Below, piece after piece: positions 1 to 7,498 of a stretch of 23,984 bases of DNA. Position 1 is the stretch's first letter, and every line of letters starts with the position of its first letter. Source of the DNA: Oscillospiraceae bacterium (lineage in GTDB: Bacteria > Bacillota > Clostridia > Oscillospirales > Oscillospiraceae); contig JAFQSI010000182.1 in NCBI GenBank assembly GCA_017409645.1, forward strand, positions 1 to 23,984, read 5' to 3'. Made by a program: the position numbers and the translations under genes. Under the pieces are notes generated by a model. The model was given only the letters and a program-made list of their open reading frames with translations. It was not told the origin of the DNA and did no database searches.

Positions 1-14
1 CAAGCAGGAGCGAA

Positions 15-43
15 AGCGGGGCGAATATGATATTCGCCCCGCT
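15..43. other. 13-bp perfect stem-loop upstream of rnpA
   Basis: Positions 15-27 pair perfectly with 31-43 around a three-base loop. The following bases are only mildly T-rich, so this is at best a weak intrinsic terminator. In Firmicutes rpmH normally lies just before rnpA, so the hairpin may end or attenuate an upstream rpmH transcript; the first 14 bases are too few to show that gene. Confidence 0.5.
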
Positions 44-95
44 CCTTCTATGTCAAGGGCGTTTCCTGCGCAGAACAAATGAAGGAGGATCAAAA

Positions 96-440
96 ATGAA
101 ATTCTCCAGATCCCTCAAGCTCAATCACATCTTCCGCCGACTCTACGCCGCCGGGGGCCACGGGAACAAATTCCTGGTCCTGTACGCCCGGAAAAACCGG
201 CTGGGCGAAAATCGGGTGGGTGTGACCGTGAGTAAAAAGCTGGGAAAGGCCGTCGTCCGGAATCGGGTGCGACGCCGTCTGCGGGAGGTCTATCGGCTCC
301 ATGAAAGCCGTTTCCTGCCCGGGTGGGACATCGTTGTGGTGGCCCGCGGCCGCGCTGTGGACGCAAGCTTTTCCGAACTGACCAGGGCATACCTGTCCCT
401 GGCGAAAAAATGCGGTATTTTGCGGGAGGATGGGCAATGA
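96..440 (+). CDS. rnpA: Ribonuclease P protein component
   Basis: Protein subunit (114 aa, usual size) that binds the RNase P RNA and helps mature tRNA 5' ends. The family's basic RNR signature is present as AVVRNRVRRRLREVYR at residues about 48-63, following the VGVTVSKKLGKA strand; the N-terminal KFSRSLKLNHIFRRLY matches the usual 'L....F..vy' start. The start at 96 is chosen because AAGGAGG lies at 82-88; the frame is open further upstream to 27 but that extension has no ribosome site and would add non-family sequence. The stop overlaps the yidD start (ATGA, 437-440), suggesting translational coupling. Confidence 0.96.
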   Translation: MKFSRSLKLNHIFRRLYAAGGHGNKFLVLYARKNRLGENRVGVTVSKKLGKAVVRNRVRRRLREVYRLHESRFLPGWDIVVVARGRAVDASFSELTRAYLSLAKKCGILREDGQ

Positions 441-649
441 AACGCTTCATGCTCGTTTGCATCCAGTTTTACCGCAGACGCATCTCCCCCCTCTTTCCCC
501 CCTGCTGCCGTTACCGGCCCACCTGCTCCGAATACGCGGTGCAGGCCATCTCCAAATACGGAGCCTGGAAGGGCGGCTGGATGGCCTTCAAGCGGATCTG
601 TCGCTGCCATCCCTTTTCCAAGCGGGACTGGTACGATCCCGTACCCTGA
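437..649 (+). CDS. yidD: Membrane protein insertion efficiency factor YidD
   Basis: Small 70-residue protein of the YidD family, thought to assist YidC-dependent insertion at the inner face of the membrane. The family hallmark CCRYRPTCSEYAVQAI is intact at residues about 22-37, followed by the expected G-W-K-G-x-W-M-A-x-K-R-I-x-R-C-H-P motif and the closing WYDPVP. A hydrophobic/amphipathic N-terminus (MLVCIQFYRRRISP) precedes it. It starts inside the last codons of rnpA (ATGA overlap) and lies 36 bp before yidC, the standard Firmicute order. Only the start at 437 gives the family length. Confidence 0.95.
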   Translation: MKRFMLVCIQFYRRRISPLFPPCCRYRPTCSEYAVQAISKYGAWKGGWMAFKRICRCHPFSKRDWYDPVP

Positions 650-685
650 GTCCCCTGATTCCCCATTACATTAGGAGGAAAAACC

Positions 686-1915
686 ATGTTTTTAGCATTT
701 AAGCTTTCCAACCTGATCACCGTTCCCTTTGGTTGGATCCTGGCCCAGCTGTACAACCTGACCGGCAACTACGGTGTTGCCATGATCCTGTTCGCAGTGG
801 TCGTCTATATGGCCCTGCTGCCCGTCACTGCCAAGAGCAAGAAGAGCATGATGAAGATGTCCCGCATGCAGCCGCAGATGCAGGAGATCCAGCGCCGTTA
901 CGCCGGCGACCAGCAGAAGCAGGCCGAAGCCCTGCAGCAGCTGCAGCGCGACGAGGGCACGAGCATGTACGGCGGATGCCTGTGGAGCCTCATCCCCATG
1001 TTCATCCTGTTCCCCCTGTTCACCGTCATCCGTGAGCCCATCACCTACATCCTCGGCTGCGGTGCAGACGTCTCCGCCGAGATCGTGGAGATCCTGAAGA
1101 ACCTGGCCCCCGAGGCCTTCGGCCGCAATGCCTACTATGCCCAGGTCACCGCTGCCCAGCTGATCCCCCAGTTCGCCGCCGAGATCCAGGCCGCCATCCC
1201 CGACATCGGTGAGAATGTCCTGGCCGGTATCAACTTCAATTTCCTGGGCATCGACGTGGGTGCCATCCCCGACTGGAAATTCTGGAGCTGGAGCGCCTAC
1301 AACTGGTCCACCATCGGCCTGTTCCTGATCCCCGTGCTGTCCGCCGGCATGCAGGTCCTGCAGACCAAGATCATGCAGAAGATGAACAACTCCGTCATCA
1401 CCGACAAGAACGGCGTCCAGGATGAGGAGACTGCCAAGAATTCCCAGGTCAACCAGACCACCAACTCCATGATGCTGATGATGCCCCTGATGTCCCTGAT
1501 GATCGGCTTCACCGTTTCTGCCGGTCTGAGCATCTACTGGCTCGTGGGCGGTGTGGTCCGCACCATCCAGGATGTCATCCTGACCAACCGCTACCGCAAG
1601 ATCTACGACGCCGAAGACGCCGTGAAGCTCCAGCGCAAGATGGAGCTGGACGCCATCGAGGCCGAGAAGGAGCGCGTCCGCGCCGAGCGCCGTGCCGCCA
1701 ACCCCGATGGTCAGACCCAGAACACCAGCAAGAAGAAGCTGCAGAAGGCCGAGGCTCAGCGCATCGCCGCCGAGAAGGCCGCCGCCGCCCGGGAGTACAA
1801 CGCCAGGCGCGGCATCGTCGAGGAGGAGGAGGACCACTCCGACGTCCTGTCCGGCATCCCCGAGCGTCCCTACTGCAAGGGCCGCGCCTATGACCCCAAC
1901 CGCTACAACCGCTGA
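686..1915 (+). CDS. yidC: Membrane protein insertase YidC/Oxa1/SpoIIIJ family
   Basis: 409-residue insertase that places membrane proteins in the bilayer with or without Sec. An AGGAGG at 673-678 precedes the start. A first transmembrane segment (about residues 30-48) leads into the basic cytosolic hairpin KSKKSMMKMSRMQPQMQEIQRRY, followed by GGCLWSLIPMFILFPLFTVIREPI, both typical of the Clostridial YidC2 type; further membrane spans lie near 208-228 and 258-290. No lipobox or signal peptide is seen. The C-terminal 100 residues are a charged, probably coiled-coil tail of the kind linked to ribosome binding. Odd point: the groove Arg/Lys expected five residues before the LLP proline is Tyr41 here. 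Lies in the rnpA-yidD-yidC-jag cluster. Confidence 0.95.
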   Translation: MFLAFKLSNLITVPFGWILAQLYNLTGNYGVAMILFAVVVYMALLPVTAKSKKSMMKMSRMQPQMQEIQRRYAGDQQKQAEALQQLQRDEGTSMYGGCLWSLIPMFILFPLFTVIREPITYILGCGADVSAEIVEILKNLAPEAFGRNAYYAQVTAAQLIPQFAAEIQAAIPDIGENVLAGINFNFLGIDVGAIPDWKFWSWSAYNWSTIGLFLIPVLSAGMQVLQTKIMQKMNNSVITDKNGVQDEETAKNSQVNQTTNSMMLMMPLMSLMIGFTVSAGLSIYWLVGGVVRTIQDVILTNRYRKIYDAEDAVKLQRKMELDAIEAEKERVRAERRAANPDGQTQNTSKKKLQKAEAQRIAAEKAAAAREYNARRGIVEEEEDHSDVLSGIPERPYCKGRAYDPNRYNR

Positions 1916-1933
1916 TATCGAGGTAGACACAAC

Positions 1934-2911
1934 ATGGAAAAGAGTATCATCACCACCGGCAAGACCATTGACGAGGCCATTGCCGTTGCCCTGGCCAAGC
2001 TGGGCATGGATCGCGACAGCGTTTCCGTCACCGTGCTGGAGCAGGCAAAGTCCGGATTTTTCGGCATCGGCCGCGTGGACGCCAAGGTCCAGGTGACCTA
2101 CGAGGCTCCCGACCTGAAGCCCGCTGCCCCCAAGGCTGAAGCCGCGCCCGCAGAGGTGAAGACCGAGGCTCCCAAGGCTGCTCCCGCCCCCAAGGCGGAG
2201 GCTGCCCCCCGGATCGCCCTCAGCTCCGCTTCCCGCTCCAAGCCCAAGGCTCCCAAGGCCGCCCCCAAGACTGAGGCTGCCCCCAAGGCAGAGGCTCCCA
2301 AGCCCGTGGAGAAGAAGACCGAGCCCAAGCCCGAGGTCAAGGCAGAGCCCAAGAAGGCCCCCGAGAAGAAGCCTGTCGAAAAGAAGCCCGTGGAGAAGAA
2401 GCCCGAGCGCTCTCCCAAGGCCCCCAAGGCCGAGCGCACCTACGCTCCCGCCGCTCCCGGCTCCAACGAGGAGAAGATCGAGCAGTTCATCAAGGGTCTG
2501 CTGGAGAATATGGATTCCCAGGCTGTGCCCCACTGCTGGTCCGACGCCGACGGCAGCTACCGGGTGGACCTGACCGGTGAGGGTCTGGGCTTCCTGATCG
2601 GCCGCCGGGGCGAGACCCTGGACGCCATCCAGCACCTGACCAACTACGCCGTCAACCGTTCCATCGACGGCCATGTCCGCGTCAATGTGGATGCCGAGAG
2701 CTACCGCGAGAAGCGGGAGGATTCCCTCCGCCGCTACGCCCGGAAGAAGGCCCAGCAGGTCCTGAAGAACCGCCGCCGGACCACCCTGGAGCCCATGAAC
2801 GCCTATGAGCGCCATGTGATCCACGCTTCCCTGCAGGATATGGACAACATCACCACCCACTCCACCGGCACCGAGCCCAACCGCCGTGTCGTCATCGAGT
2901 ATGTGAGATAA
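1934..2911 (+). CDS. jag: Jag/KhpB RNA-binding protein (Jag_N-KH-R3H)
   Basis: 325-residue RNA-binding protein, partner of KhpA and linked to cell elongation and sRNA binding in Firmicutes. Jag_N occupies residues 1-57 (GKTIDEAIAVALAKLGM... SGFFGIGRVDAKV). Residues about 60-175 are a low-complexity Ala/Pro/Lys/Glu linker with repeated PKAEAAP and EKKPVEKKP units. The KH domain follows with its loop GRRG in LIGRRGETLDAIQ, then an R3H domain containing ERHVIH and the ending EPNRRVVIEY. The ribosome site GAGGT at 1920-1924 is weak; the gene lies 18 bp after yidC and is the last of the cluster before the terminator at 2922. Confidence 0.95.
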   Translation: MEKSIITTGKTIDEAIAVALAKLGMDRDSVSVTVLEQAKSGFFGIGRVDAKVQVTYEAPDLKPAAPKAEAAPAEVKTEAPKAAPAPKAEAAPRIALSSASRSKPKAPKAAPKTEAAPKAEAPKPVEKKTEPKPEVKAEPKKAPEKKPVEKKPVEKKPERSPKAPKAERTYAPAAPGSNEEKIEQFIKGLLENMDSQAVPHCWSDADGSYRVDLTGEGLGFLIGRRGETLDAIQHLTNYAVNRSIDGHVRVNVDAESYREKREDSLRRYARKKAQQVLKNRRRTTLEPMNAYERHVIHASLQDMDNITTHSTGTEPNRRVVIEYVR

Positions 2912-2921
2912 TCAAGCGAAC

Positions 2922-2953
2922 TGCGTGCGCCGCGAAAACGGCGCACGCATTTT
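2922..2953 (+). terminator. Intrinsic terminator after jag
   Basis: An 11-bp perfect stem (2922-2932 with 2939-2949) with a CGAAAA loop and a TTTT run closes the rnpA-jag cluster, starting 10 bases after the jag stop. Confidence 0.85.
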
Positions 2954-2966
2954 GTATTCCTTCCTC

Positions 2967-3091
2967 TGTCATTGCGAGGGCCGCAGGCCCGTGGCAATCC
3001 GTGCCCCCGCGATGCGCAGCATCGCCCGCTCCCATAGGGAGCGGAAAGAGAACGGATTGCCACGTCGGCCTGCGGCCTCCTCGCAAAGACA
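2967..3091. repeat. Palindromic MITE-like repeat, family B copy 1
   Basis: Imperfect 125-bp palindrome. The left end TGTCATTGCGAGG mirrors the right end CCTCGCAAAGACA, and an inner arm GTGGCAATCCGT (2991 region) mirrors ACGGATTGCCAC near 3053-3064. Two smaller hairpins sit in the middle (GATGC/GCATC and CGCTCCC/GGGAGCG). A related element in opposite orientation lies at 8298-8428. No ORF or transposase inside. With the adjoining terminator, hairpin and promoter this accounts for most of the 371-bp gap between jag and the M42 gene. Confidence 0.85.
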
Positions 3092-3196
3092 GCCGTATCG
3101 CTGCCTGCTCCAATCTCATTTCTGTTTCTTAAACTGACCGTATCGTCCCACAGGCGGAAGCCGTATGCACGGACGTGACCGCACATCAAATTCAGC

Positions 3197-3220
3197 TGAC
3201 ACATTTCTTTCCAAATGTCA
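3197..3220. promoter_or_regulatory. Inverted repeat abutting a -35 element, possible operator
   Basis: TGACACATTT (3197-3206) and AAATGTCA (3213-3220) form an imperfect inverted repeat that ends one base before the -35 box at 3222. The position suits a repressor or activator site, but no regulator gene is nearby and the arms differ by a two-base insertion. Confidence 0.3.
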
Positions 3221-3221
3221 A

Positions 3222-3250
3222 TTGACAAGCACCTGTTCCGGGTCTACAAT
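3222..3250 (+). promoter_or_regulatory. Sigma-A-type promoter for the M42 peptidase
   Basis: TTGACA at 3222-3227 and TACAAT at 3245-3250 are separated by exactly 17 bp. Transcription would start near 3257, leaving a short leader with AAGGAGG just before the ATG at 3283. Confidence 0.85.
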
Positions 3251-3282
3251 CGTCATAGACAACAAAAAGGAGGAATTTTTCC

Positions 3283-4368
3283 ATGCAAGTGGACCGAAAT
3301 GCCCTGCGAATGATCCAGGAACTCTCCGACGCCCCCGGCGCCTCCGGCTTTGAGGATGCCGTGGTGGCCGTGGCCAGAAACTACTGCGCCCTCATCGGAC
3401 CGATGGAGGAGGATTTCCTGCGCAACCTCTACATCCGCCGGAAGGAGAACCACGGCGGCCGCCCGGTGGTGATGCTGGACGCTCACTCCGACGAGGTGGG
3501 CCTGGTGGTCCATTCCATCAAGCCCAACGGCACGCTCCGCTTTCTGATGCTGGGCAGCTGGAACAAGAACGCCCTCATCGGCACGAAGGTGCTGGTGCGC
3601 AACGCCGACGGCGACTACATCCCCGGCATCATCGCCGCCAAGCCCGTCCACTTCATGACCTCCGACGAGGAGAAGCGCCAGAAGACGGTGGACATCGGCG
3701 ACATGGTCATCGACGTTGGTGCCGTTTCCTACGAGGACGCTGTGGAAAACTTCCGCGTCCGCATGGGCGAGCCGGTGGTGCCCGACACGAAATTTGCCTA
3801 TGACGAGAAGCGGGATCTGATGTTCGGCAAGGGCTTCGACTGCCGCATCGGCTGCGCGGCCATGATCGAGGCCCTGCGGCGCCTGGACGGGAAGGAGCTG
3901 CCCTGCGACGTCATCGCGGTGCTGTCCACCCAGGAGGAGCTGGGCCCGAGAAATTCCAAGGTCACCGTCCACCGCATCCACCCCGACATTGCCATCGTCA
4001 TGGAGGGCTGCCCCGCCGACGACACTTTCACCGAACCCTACGCCATCCAGACCGCCCTGAAGAAGGGCCCCATGTTCCGCCATCTGGACGTGAGCGCCAT
4101 CTGCGCTCCCCGGTATCAGCGCTGGGCACTGGATCTGGCGGCCCGGAAGGGCATCCCGGTCCAGGAATCCGTCCGCCAGGGCGGCGGCAACAACGCCGCC
4201 TCCATCCAGACGGCCTTGGTCGGCGCGCCCAGCATCGTCTGCGGCGTCCCCGTCCGCTACGCCCATTCCCCCAACTGCATCAGCACTTATTACGATTTCG
4301 AAAAATCCGTGGAGATGGTCATCGCCCTGCTCGAAAACATCACCCCGGAGCTGATCGCAGCCCTGTAA
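3283..4368 (+). CDS. M42 family metallopeptidase (FrvX/glutamyl aminopeptidase-like)
   Basis: 361-residue cytosolic peptidase of the M42 family, which forms large tetrahedral aminopeptidase particles trimming peptides with a dinuclear metal centre. The ligands can be followed: His68 in LDAHSDEVG, Asp186 in GKGFDCRIG, catalytic Glu218 and Glu219 in STQEELG, and His328 in RYAHSP. The fourth ligand, Asp in characterised tetrahedral aminopeptidases, aligns with Glu241 in VMEGCPADD; this EG-type variant may mark a subfamily with different substrates, and such proteins are often misnamed endoglucanase M. GGGNNAA replaces the more usual GGTDA. It has its own promoter and terminator, so it is probably monocistronic. 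The ribosome site is AAGGAGG at about 3268. Confidence 0.92.
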   Translation: MQVDRNALRMIQELSDAPGASGFEDAVVAVARNYCALIGPMEEDFLRNLYIRRKENHGGRPVVMLDAHSDEVGLVVHSIKPNGTLRFLMLGSWNKNALIGTKVLVRNADGDYIPGIIAAKPVHFMTSDEEKRQKTVDIGDMVIDVGAVSYEDAVENFRVRMGEPVVPDTKFAYDEKRDLMFGKGFDCRIGCAAMIEALRRLDGKELPCDVIAVLSTQEELGPRNSKVTVHRIHPDIAIVMEGCPADDTFTEPYAIQTALKKGPMFRHLDVSAICAPRYQRWALDLAARKGIPVQESVRQGGGNNAASIQTALVGAPSIVCGVPVRYAHSPNCISTYYDFEKSVEMVIALLENITPELIAAL

Positions 4369-4386
4369 CCGTCATACAACCCCTTG

Positions 4387-4422
4387 GCTCCCCCATCCCT
4401 TGCGGGACGGGGGAGCTTTTTT
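4387..4422 (+). terminator. Intrinsic terminator after the M42 gene
   Basis: Stem 4387-4399 with 4404-4416 (one A/C mismatch), four-base loop, then six T at 4417-4422. Confidence 0.92.
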
Positions 4423-4494
4423 CTGAAATCCCTCCGATGGAAACATTCTCGTCATATTTTTGGTCTATACTGGACATACAAAGGAGGGGATCCC

Positions 4495-6057
4495 ATGGGT
4501 ATGGGAAAGGAAGACTTGGTAAAAAAGAGTAAATACGGTCTGCGCCGGGCGATCTTCGGCCGGACGGGGCTGATCTTGGTGCTGTTTCTGCTTCAGGCGG
4601 GGCTTCTGGTGTCGGTGATGGTCTGGTTCCGGGACTGGCACAGCCATGTGATGGGCGGCTCCGCCCTGCTGACGGCCATCGCCGTGCTGGTGGTGCTGAA
4701 TTCGGATCTGGACCCCACGGCGAAGCTGACCTGGATGGTGGTGATGACGGTGGCGCCGGTCTTCGGCGCGCTGTTCTACTGGTACACCCGGCGGGATGTG
4801 GGCCACCGGCTGCTCAAACGCATCATGACCGAGCGCCAGGCCCAGAGCCGCCGGCTCATCGACCAGGAACCGCAGGTCCTGAAGGCCCTGCAGGAGAGGG
4901 AGCCGGGGGCGGTGGGCATGGCCCGGTATGTCCGGCGCAGCGGCTGCTTCCCCGTCTTCGACGGGACCCACTCCGTCTATTTCCCCAGCGGCGAGCAGTT
5001 TTTCGAGCAGCTGCTGACGGAGCTGGAAAAGGCCGAAAAATTCATCTTTCTGGAATATTTCATCGTGGACGAGGGCCACATGTGGGACTCCATCCTGGAG
5101 ATCCTGAAGCGCAAGGCCGCCCGGGGCGTGGATGTGCGGCTGATGTACGACGGCACCTGCGAATTCACCCTCCTGCCCAGGGATTACCCGAAGCAGCTGG
5201 AGCGCTTCGGCATCCAGTGCCAGGTCTTCGCGCCGCTGGAGCCCTTCGTCTCCACCCACTACAATTACCGGGACCACCGGAAGATCCTGGTCATCGACGG
5301 ACACACTGCCTTCACCGGCGGCGTGAATCTGGCGGACGAATACATCAACCGCTTTGAAAAATACGGCCACTGGAAGGATACGGCCCTGATGCTCCAGGGT
5401 CCGGCGGTCCGGAGCTTTACCGTCATGTTCCTGCAGCTGTGGAGCGCCGACCAGCGGACGCCGGATTACCACAGATTTCTCAGCGCCCCTGTGGAAAAGC
5501 AGGACTGCGCGGGCTTCGTGATGCCCTACTCCGACTCCCCCCTGGACAGCGACCGGGTGGGCGAGCAGGTGTACATCGACCTGCTCAGCCGGGCGAAGCG
5601 ATATGTCCACATCATGACCCCCTACCTGATCCTGGACGGGCAGATGGAATCGGCGCTGTGCTACGCCGCCCGGCGGGGGGTGGACGTGCGGATCATCCTG
5701 CCGGGGATCCCGGACAAAAAGTCCGCCTACCACCTGGCCAAGACCCATTTCACGGCGCTCAACAACGCCGGGGTGAAGCTCTACACCTACACCCCCGGCT
5801 TCGTCCACGCCAAGAGCTTTGTCGTTGACGACACTGAGGCGGTGGTGGGCACCATCAATCTGGATTACCGGAGCCTGTACCACCACTTCGAGTGCGCCGT
5901 CTACATGCACGGCACCGACGCCGTGGCCGATGTGGAACAGGATTTCGCCGAAACCCAGAAGCAATGCCGCCGGGTCACCCGGGAGACGATCAAATCCGAA
6001 AAATGGACCGTCAAGCTGGCAGGCTTCGTGCTGAAAACCATCGCGCCGCTGTTATAA
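4495..6057 (+). CDS. cls: Cardiolipin synthase (PLD superfamily)
   Basis: 520-residue membrane enzyme that joins two phosphatidylglycerol molecules into cardiolipin plus glycerol. Two hydrophobic spans (about residues 20-42 and 50-92, the latter probably two passes) form the PLDNuc_N region. Two HKD motifs follow: HRKILVID with His261, Lys263, Asp268, and HAKSFVVDD with His438, Lys440, Asp445, the second followed by GTINLDYRS as in Cls. The start at 4495 has AAGGAGG at 4481-4487; the longer open frame to 4384 would run through the preceding terminator. A possible -10 (TATACT, 4466-4471) lacks a convincing -35. A purine-rich palindromic repeat begins right after the stop, followed by the DUF2974 gene. 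Confidence 0.94.
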   Translation: MGMGKEDLVKKSKYGLRRAIFGRTGLILVLFLLQAGLLVSVMVWFRDWHSHVMGGSALLTAIAVLVVLNSDLDPTAKLTWMVVMTVAPVFGALFYWYTRRDVGHRLLKRIMTERQAQSRRLIDQEPQVLKALQEREPGAVGMARYVRRSGCFPVFDGTHSVYFPSGEQFFEQLLTELEKAEKFIFLEYFIVDEGHMWDSILEILKRKAARGVDVRLMYDGTCEFTLLPRDYPKQLERFGIQCQVFAPLEPFVSTHYNYRDHRKILVIDGHTAFTGGVNLADEYINRFEKYGHWKDTALMLQGPAVRSFTVMFLQLWSADQRTPDYHRFLSAPVEKQDCAGFVMPYSDSPLDSDRVGEQVYIDLLSRAKRYVHIMTPYLILDGQMESALCYAARRGVDVRIILPGIPDKKSAYHLAKTHFTALNNAGVKLYTYTPGFVHAKSFVVDDTEAVVGTINLDYRSLYHHFECAVYMHGTDAVADVEQDFAETQKQCRRVTRETIKSEKWTVKLAGFVLKTIAPLL

Positions 6058-6059
6058 TG

Positions 6060-6148
6060 AGATTGGAGATTTGAGAGTGGAGAGTGGAGATTTCCAAATT
6101 TCCAAAACATCGATCTCCAATCTGCACTCTTCAATCTCAACTCTGAAC
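6060..6148. repeat. Purine-rich inverted repeat, family A copy 1
   Basis: The left arm is built of roughly nine-base purine units (GATTGGAGA, GAGTGGAGA) and the right arm of their complements (TCTCCAATC, TGCACTCTT), giving a long imperfect hairpin that fills the cls-DUF2974 gap. A second copy lies at 9743-9840. No coding potential. Confidence 0.8.
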
Positions 6149-6157
6149 CGGAGGTTC
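6145..6157 (+). promoter_or_regulatory. Ribosome site inside a small hairpin
   Basis: GAACC (6145-6149) can pair with GGTTC (6153-6157) around a GGA loop, enclosing the Shine-Dalgarno GGAGGT (6150-6155) of the gene starting at 6161. Five base pairs is short, so a regulatory effect is only possible. Confidence 0.3.
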
Positions 6158-6160
6158 ACT

Positions 6161-7261
6161 ATGGCTGACTTATTTGACTATCTTCTCTGGCGGGGGGACC
6201 TGAGTCTCGACGCGGTGCCGCTGAATCCGGTGGACACGCTGATCCTGTCGGAACTGAGCTACATCGACTTTGCCGGGCTGGTGCCCGAAGATTTTCTGCA
6301 CCCGGTGCCGCTGAAGGTGGCGGCGGAGGCCTTCCTGGCCCTGCCGGACCGGGACAGGCGGGTCCGGGTAAAGCGGGATGCGGACCTGATCGCCGAATGT
6401 GCCCGGACGGCCCGGTTTGGCCAGCTGCGGCTGGTATTCTACCGCAGCGAGCTGACGTCCGGTCAGAGCCAGTTCGCGGCAGTCACCTGGCTGCTGCCGG
6501 AGGGCGGGGCGATCATCACCTACCGGGGCACCGACCTGACCCTGACCGGCTGGAAGGAGGATTTCCACATGAGCTTCCAGCCCCAGGTCCCGGCCCAGGA
6601 GAAGGCCCTGCGCTATCTGGAGGCCTTCGCCCGGGTCCATGGGGGGCCCATCTGTCTGGCGGGCCACTCCAAGGGCGGCAATCTGGCGGTCTACGCCGCG
6701 GCCCGGTGTCAGCCGGAGCTGCAGGAGCGGATCTGCTTTGCCCACAACCACGACGGTCCCGGCTTTCACAGCGCCATGCTCCGGGATCCGGGCTACCGCT
6801 GCATGCTGCCGAAGATCCGGACCTTCCTGCCCCAGTCCAGTGTGGTGGGGATGCTGCTGGAGCATGAGGAGCCCTATACCGTGGTCCGCAGCCGTCAGCT
6901 GAGTCTGCTGCAGCATGAGCCCTTCAGCTGGGAGGTGCTGGGCGGGGACTTTATCCGGATGGAGGAGATCGACGAAAACTCCCGGTTCCTGGACAGGACC
7001 ATCAAGACCTGGCTGGCGGATACCACCATGGAGGAGCGGAGCAAATTCGTCGACGCGGTCTTCGAGCTGCTGAGTCTGGGCCAGAGCGACGATCTGCGGG
7101 ACGTGATCCTGCCGAGAAACGTGCTGCGCTACCTGCGCACCCTGGGCACCGACGAACAGCTGCGCAGCATCATCACCCGGGAATTTGTGGATCTGCTGCG
7201 GACGGCGGTGGAGCTGCGGCGGCGCAGGGAACCCCTGGGTCTGCCGGAGCATCGGGAATAA
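6161..7261 (+). CDS. DUF2974 (Mbeg1-like) alpha/beta-hydrolase
   Basis: 366-residue protein of the DUF2974/Mbeg1-like family, an alpha/beta-hydrolase relative of lipases whose substrate is not established. The nucleophile elbow GHSKGG carries Ser170 in CLAGHSKGGNLAVYAA. Family blocks that follow are HNHDGPGF, the FLPQSSVVGMLLEHEEPYTVV stretch, and LLQHEPFSWEV, whose His is a candidate for the catalytic triad. No signal peptide or membrane span is seen, so it is probably cytosolic. The start at 6161 has GGAGGT at 6150-6155; upstream codons run through a repeat element. It follows cls and may share its transcript, hinting at lipid-related work, but that is inference. Confidence 0.88.
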   Translation: MADLFDYLLWRGDLSLDAVPLNPVDTLILSELSYIDFAGLVPEDFLHPVPLKVAAEAFLALPDRDRRVRVKRDADLIAECARTARFGQLRLVFYRSELTSGQSQFAAVTWLLPEGGAIITYRGTDLTLTGWKEDFHMSFQPQVPAQEKALRYLEAFARVHGGPICLAGHSKGGNLAVYAAARCQPELQERICFAHNHDGPGFHSAMLRDPGYRCMLPKIRTFLPQSSVVGMLLEHEEPYTVVRSRQLSLLQHEPFSWEVLGGDFIRMEEIDENSRFLDRTIKTWLADTTMEERSKFVDAVFELLSLGQSDDLRDVILPRNVLRYLRTLGTDEQLRSIITREFVDLLRTAVELRRRREPLGLPEHRE

Positions 7262-7413
7262 AGTTCAAAGTTGTTTCTTCTTTTGTTCATACTGTATTCA
7301 AAAGTACAGGGTAATCTGTTGTTGTGAGGTTGATCCGGGAAGCCGTGACCCGGTCAGCTGACACTTGTTTCATTTGACACTTCCTACCTCTCTCTTTTAT
7401 TCGTTTTTTGTAC

Positions 7414-7452
7414 CCGGAAAGGCCCCTGCCGCAAGGCAGGGGCCTTTTCCGG
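7414..7452. terminator. Strong, probably bidirectional terminator hairpin
   Basis: CCGGAAAGGCCCCTGCC (7414-7430) pairs with GGCAGGGGCCTTTTCCGG (7435-7452) around GCAA, with one bulged T; the core GC stem is followed by TTTT and preceded by AAA on the other side. It separates the DUF2974 gene from pdaA. The rest of the 7262-7413 gap is AT-rich with no gene that I can support. Confidence 0.8.
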
Positions 7453-7498
7453 TATTCCGGTCTAGTGCTGTGCATATCCTGTCCCGGGAGGGATGCTG

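Noticed and set aside
1..60. 3' end of rpmH at the left edge
   Set aside because: Expected from gene order, but the bases before the hairpin do not translate into the L34 C-terminus in any frame I could recognise.
2107..2460. Frameshift or artefact in the Ala/Pro/Lys-rich part of jag
   Set aside because: The frame continues intact into canonical KH and R3H domains; a low-complexity linker between Jag_N and KH is known for this family.
692..2860. Minus-strand frame of 722 codons opposite yidC and jag
   Set aside because: Shadow of biased codons; repetitive Gly/Leu/His composition with no family match, while both sense genes carry clear motifs.
4465..5964. Minus-strand frame of 499 codons opposite cls
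   Set aside because: Shadow of the HKD-containing sense gene; no recognisable domain.
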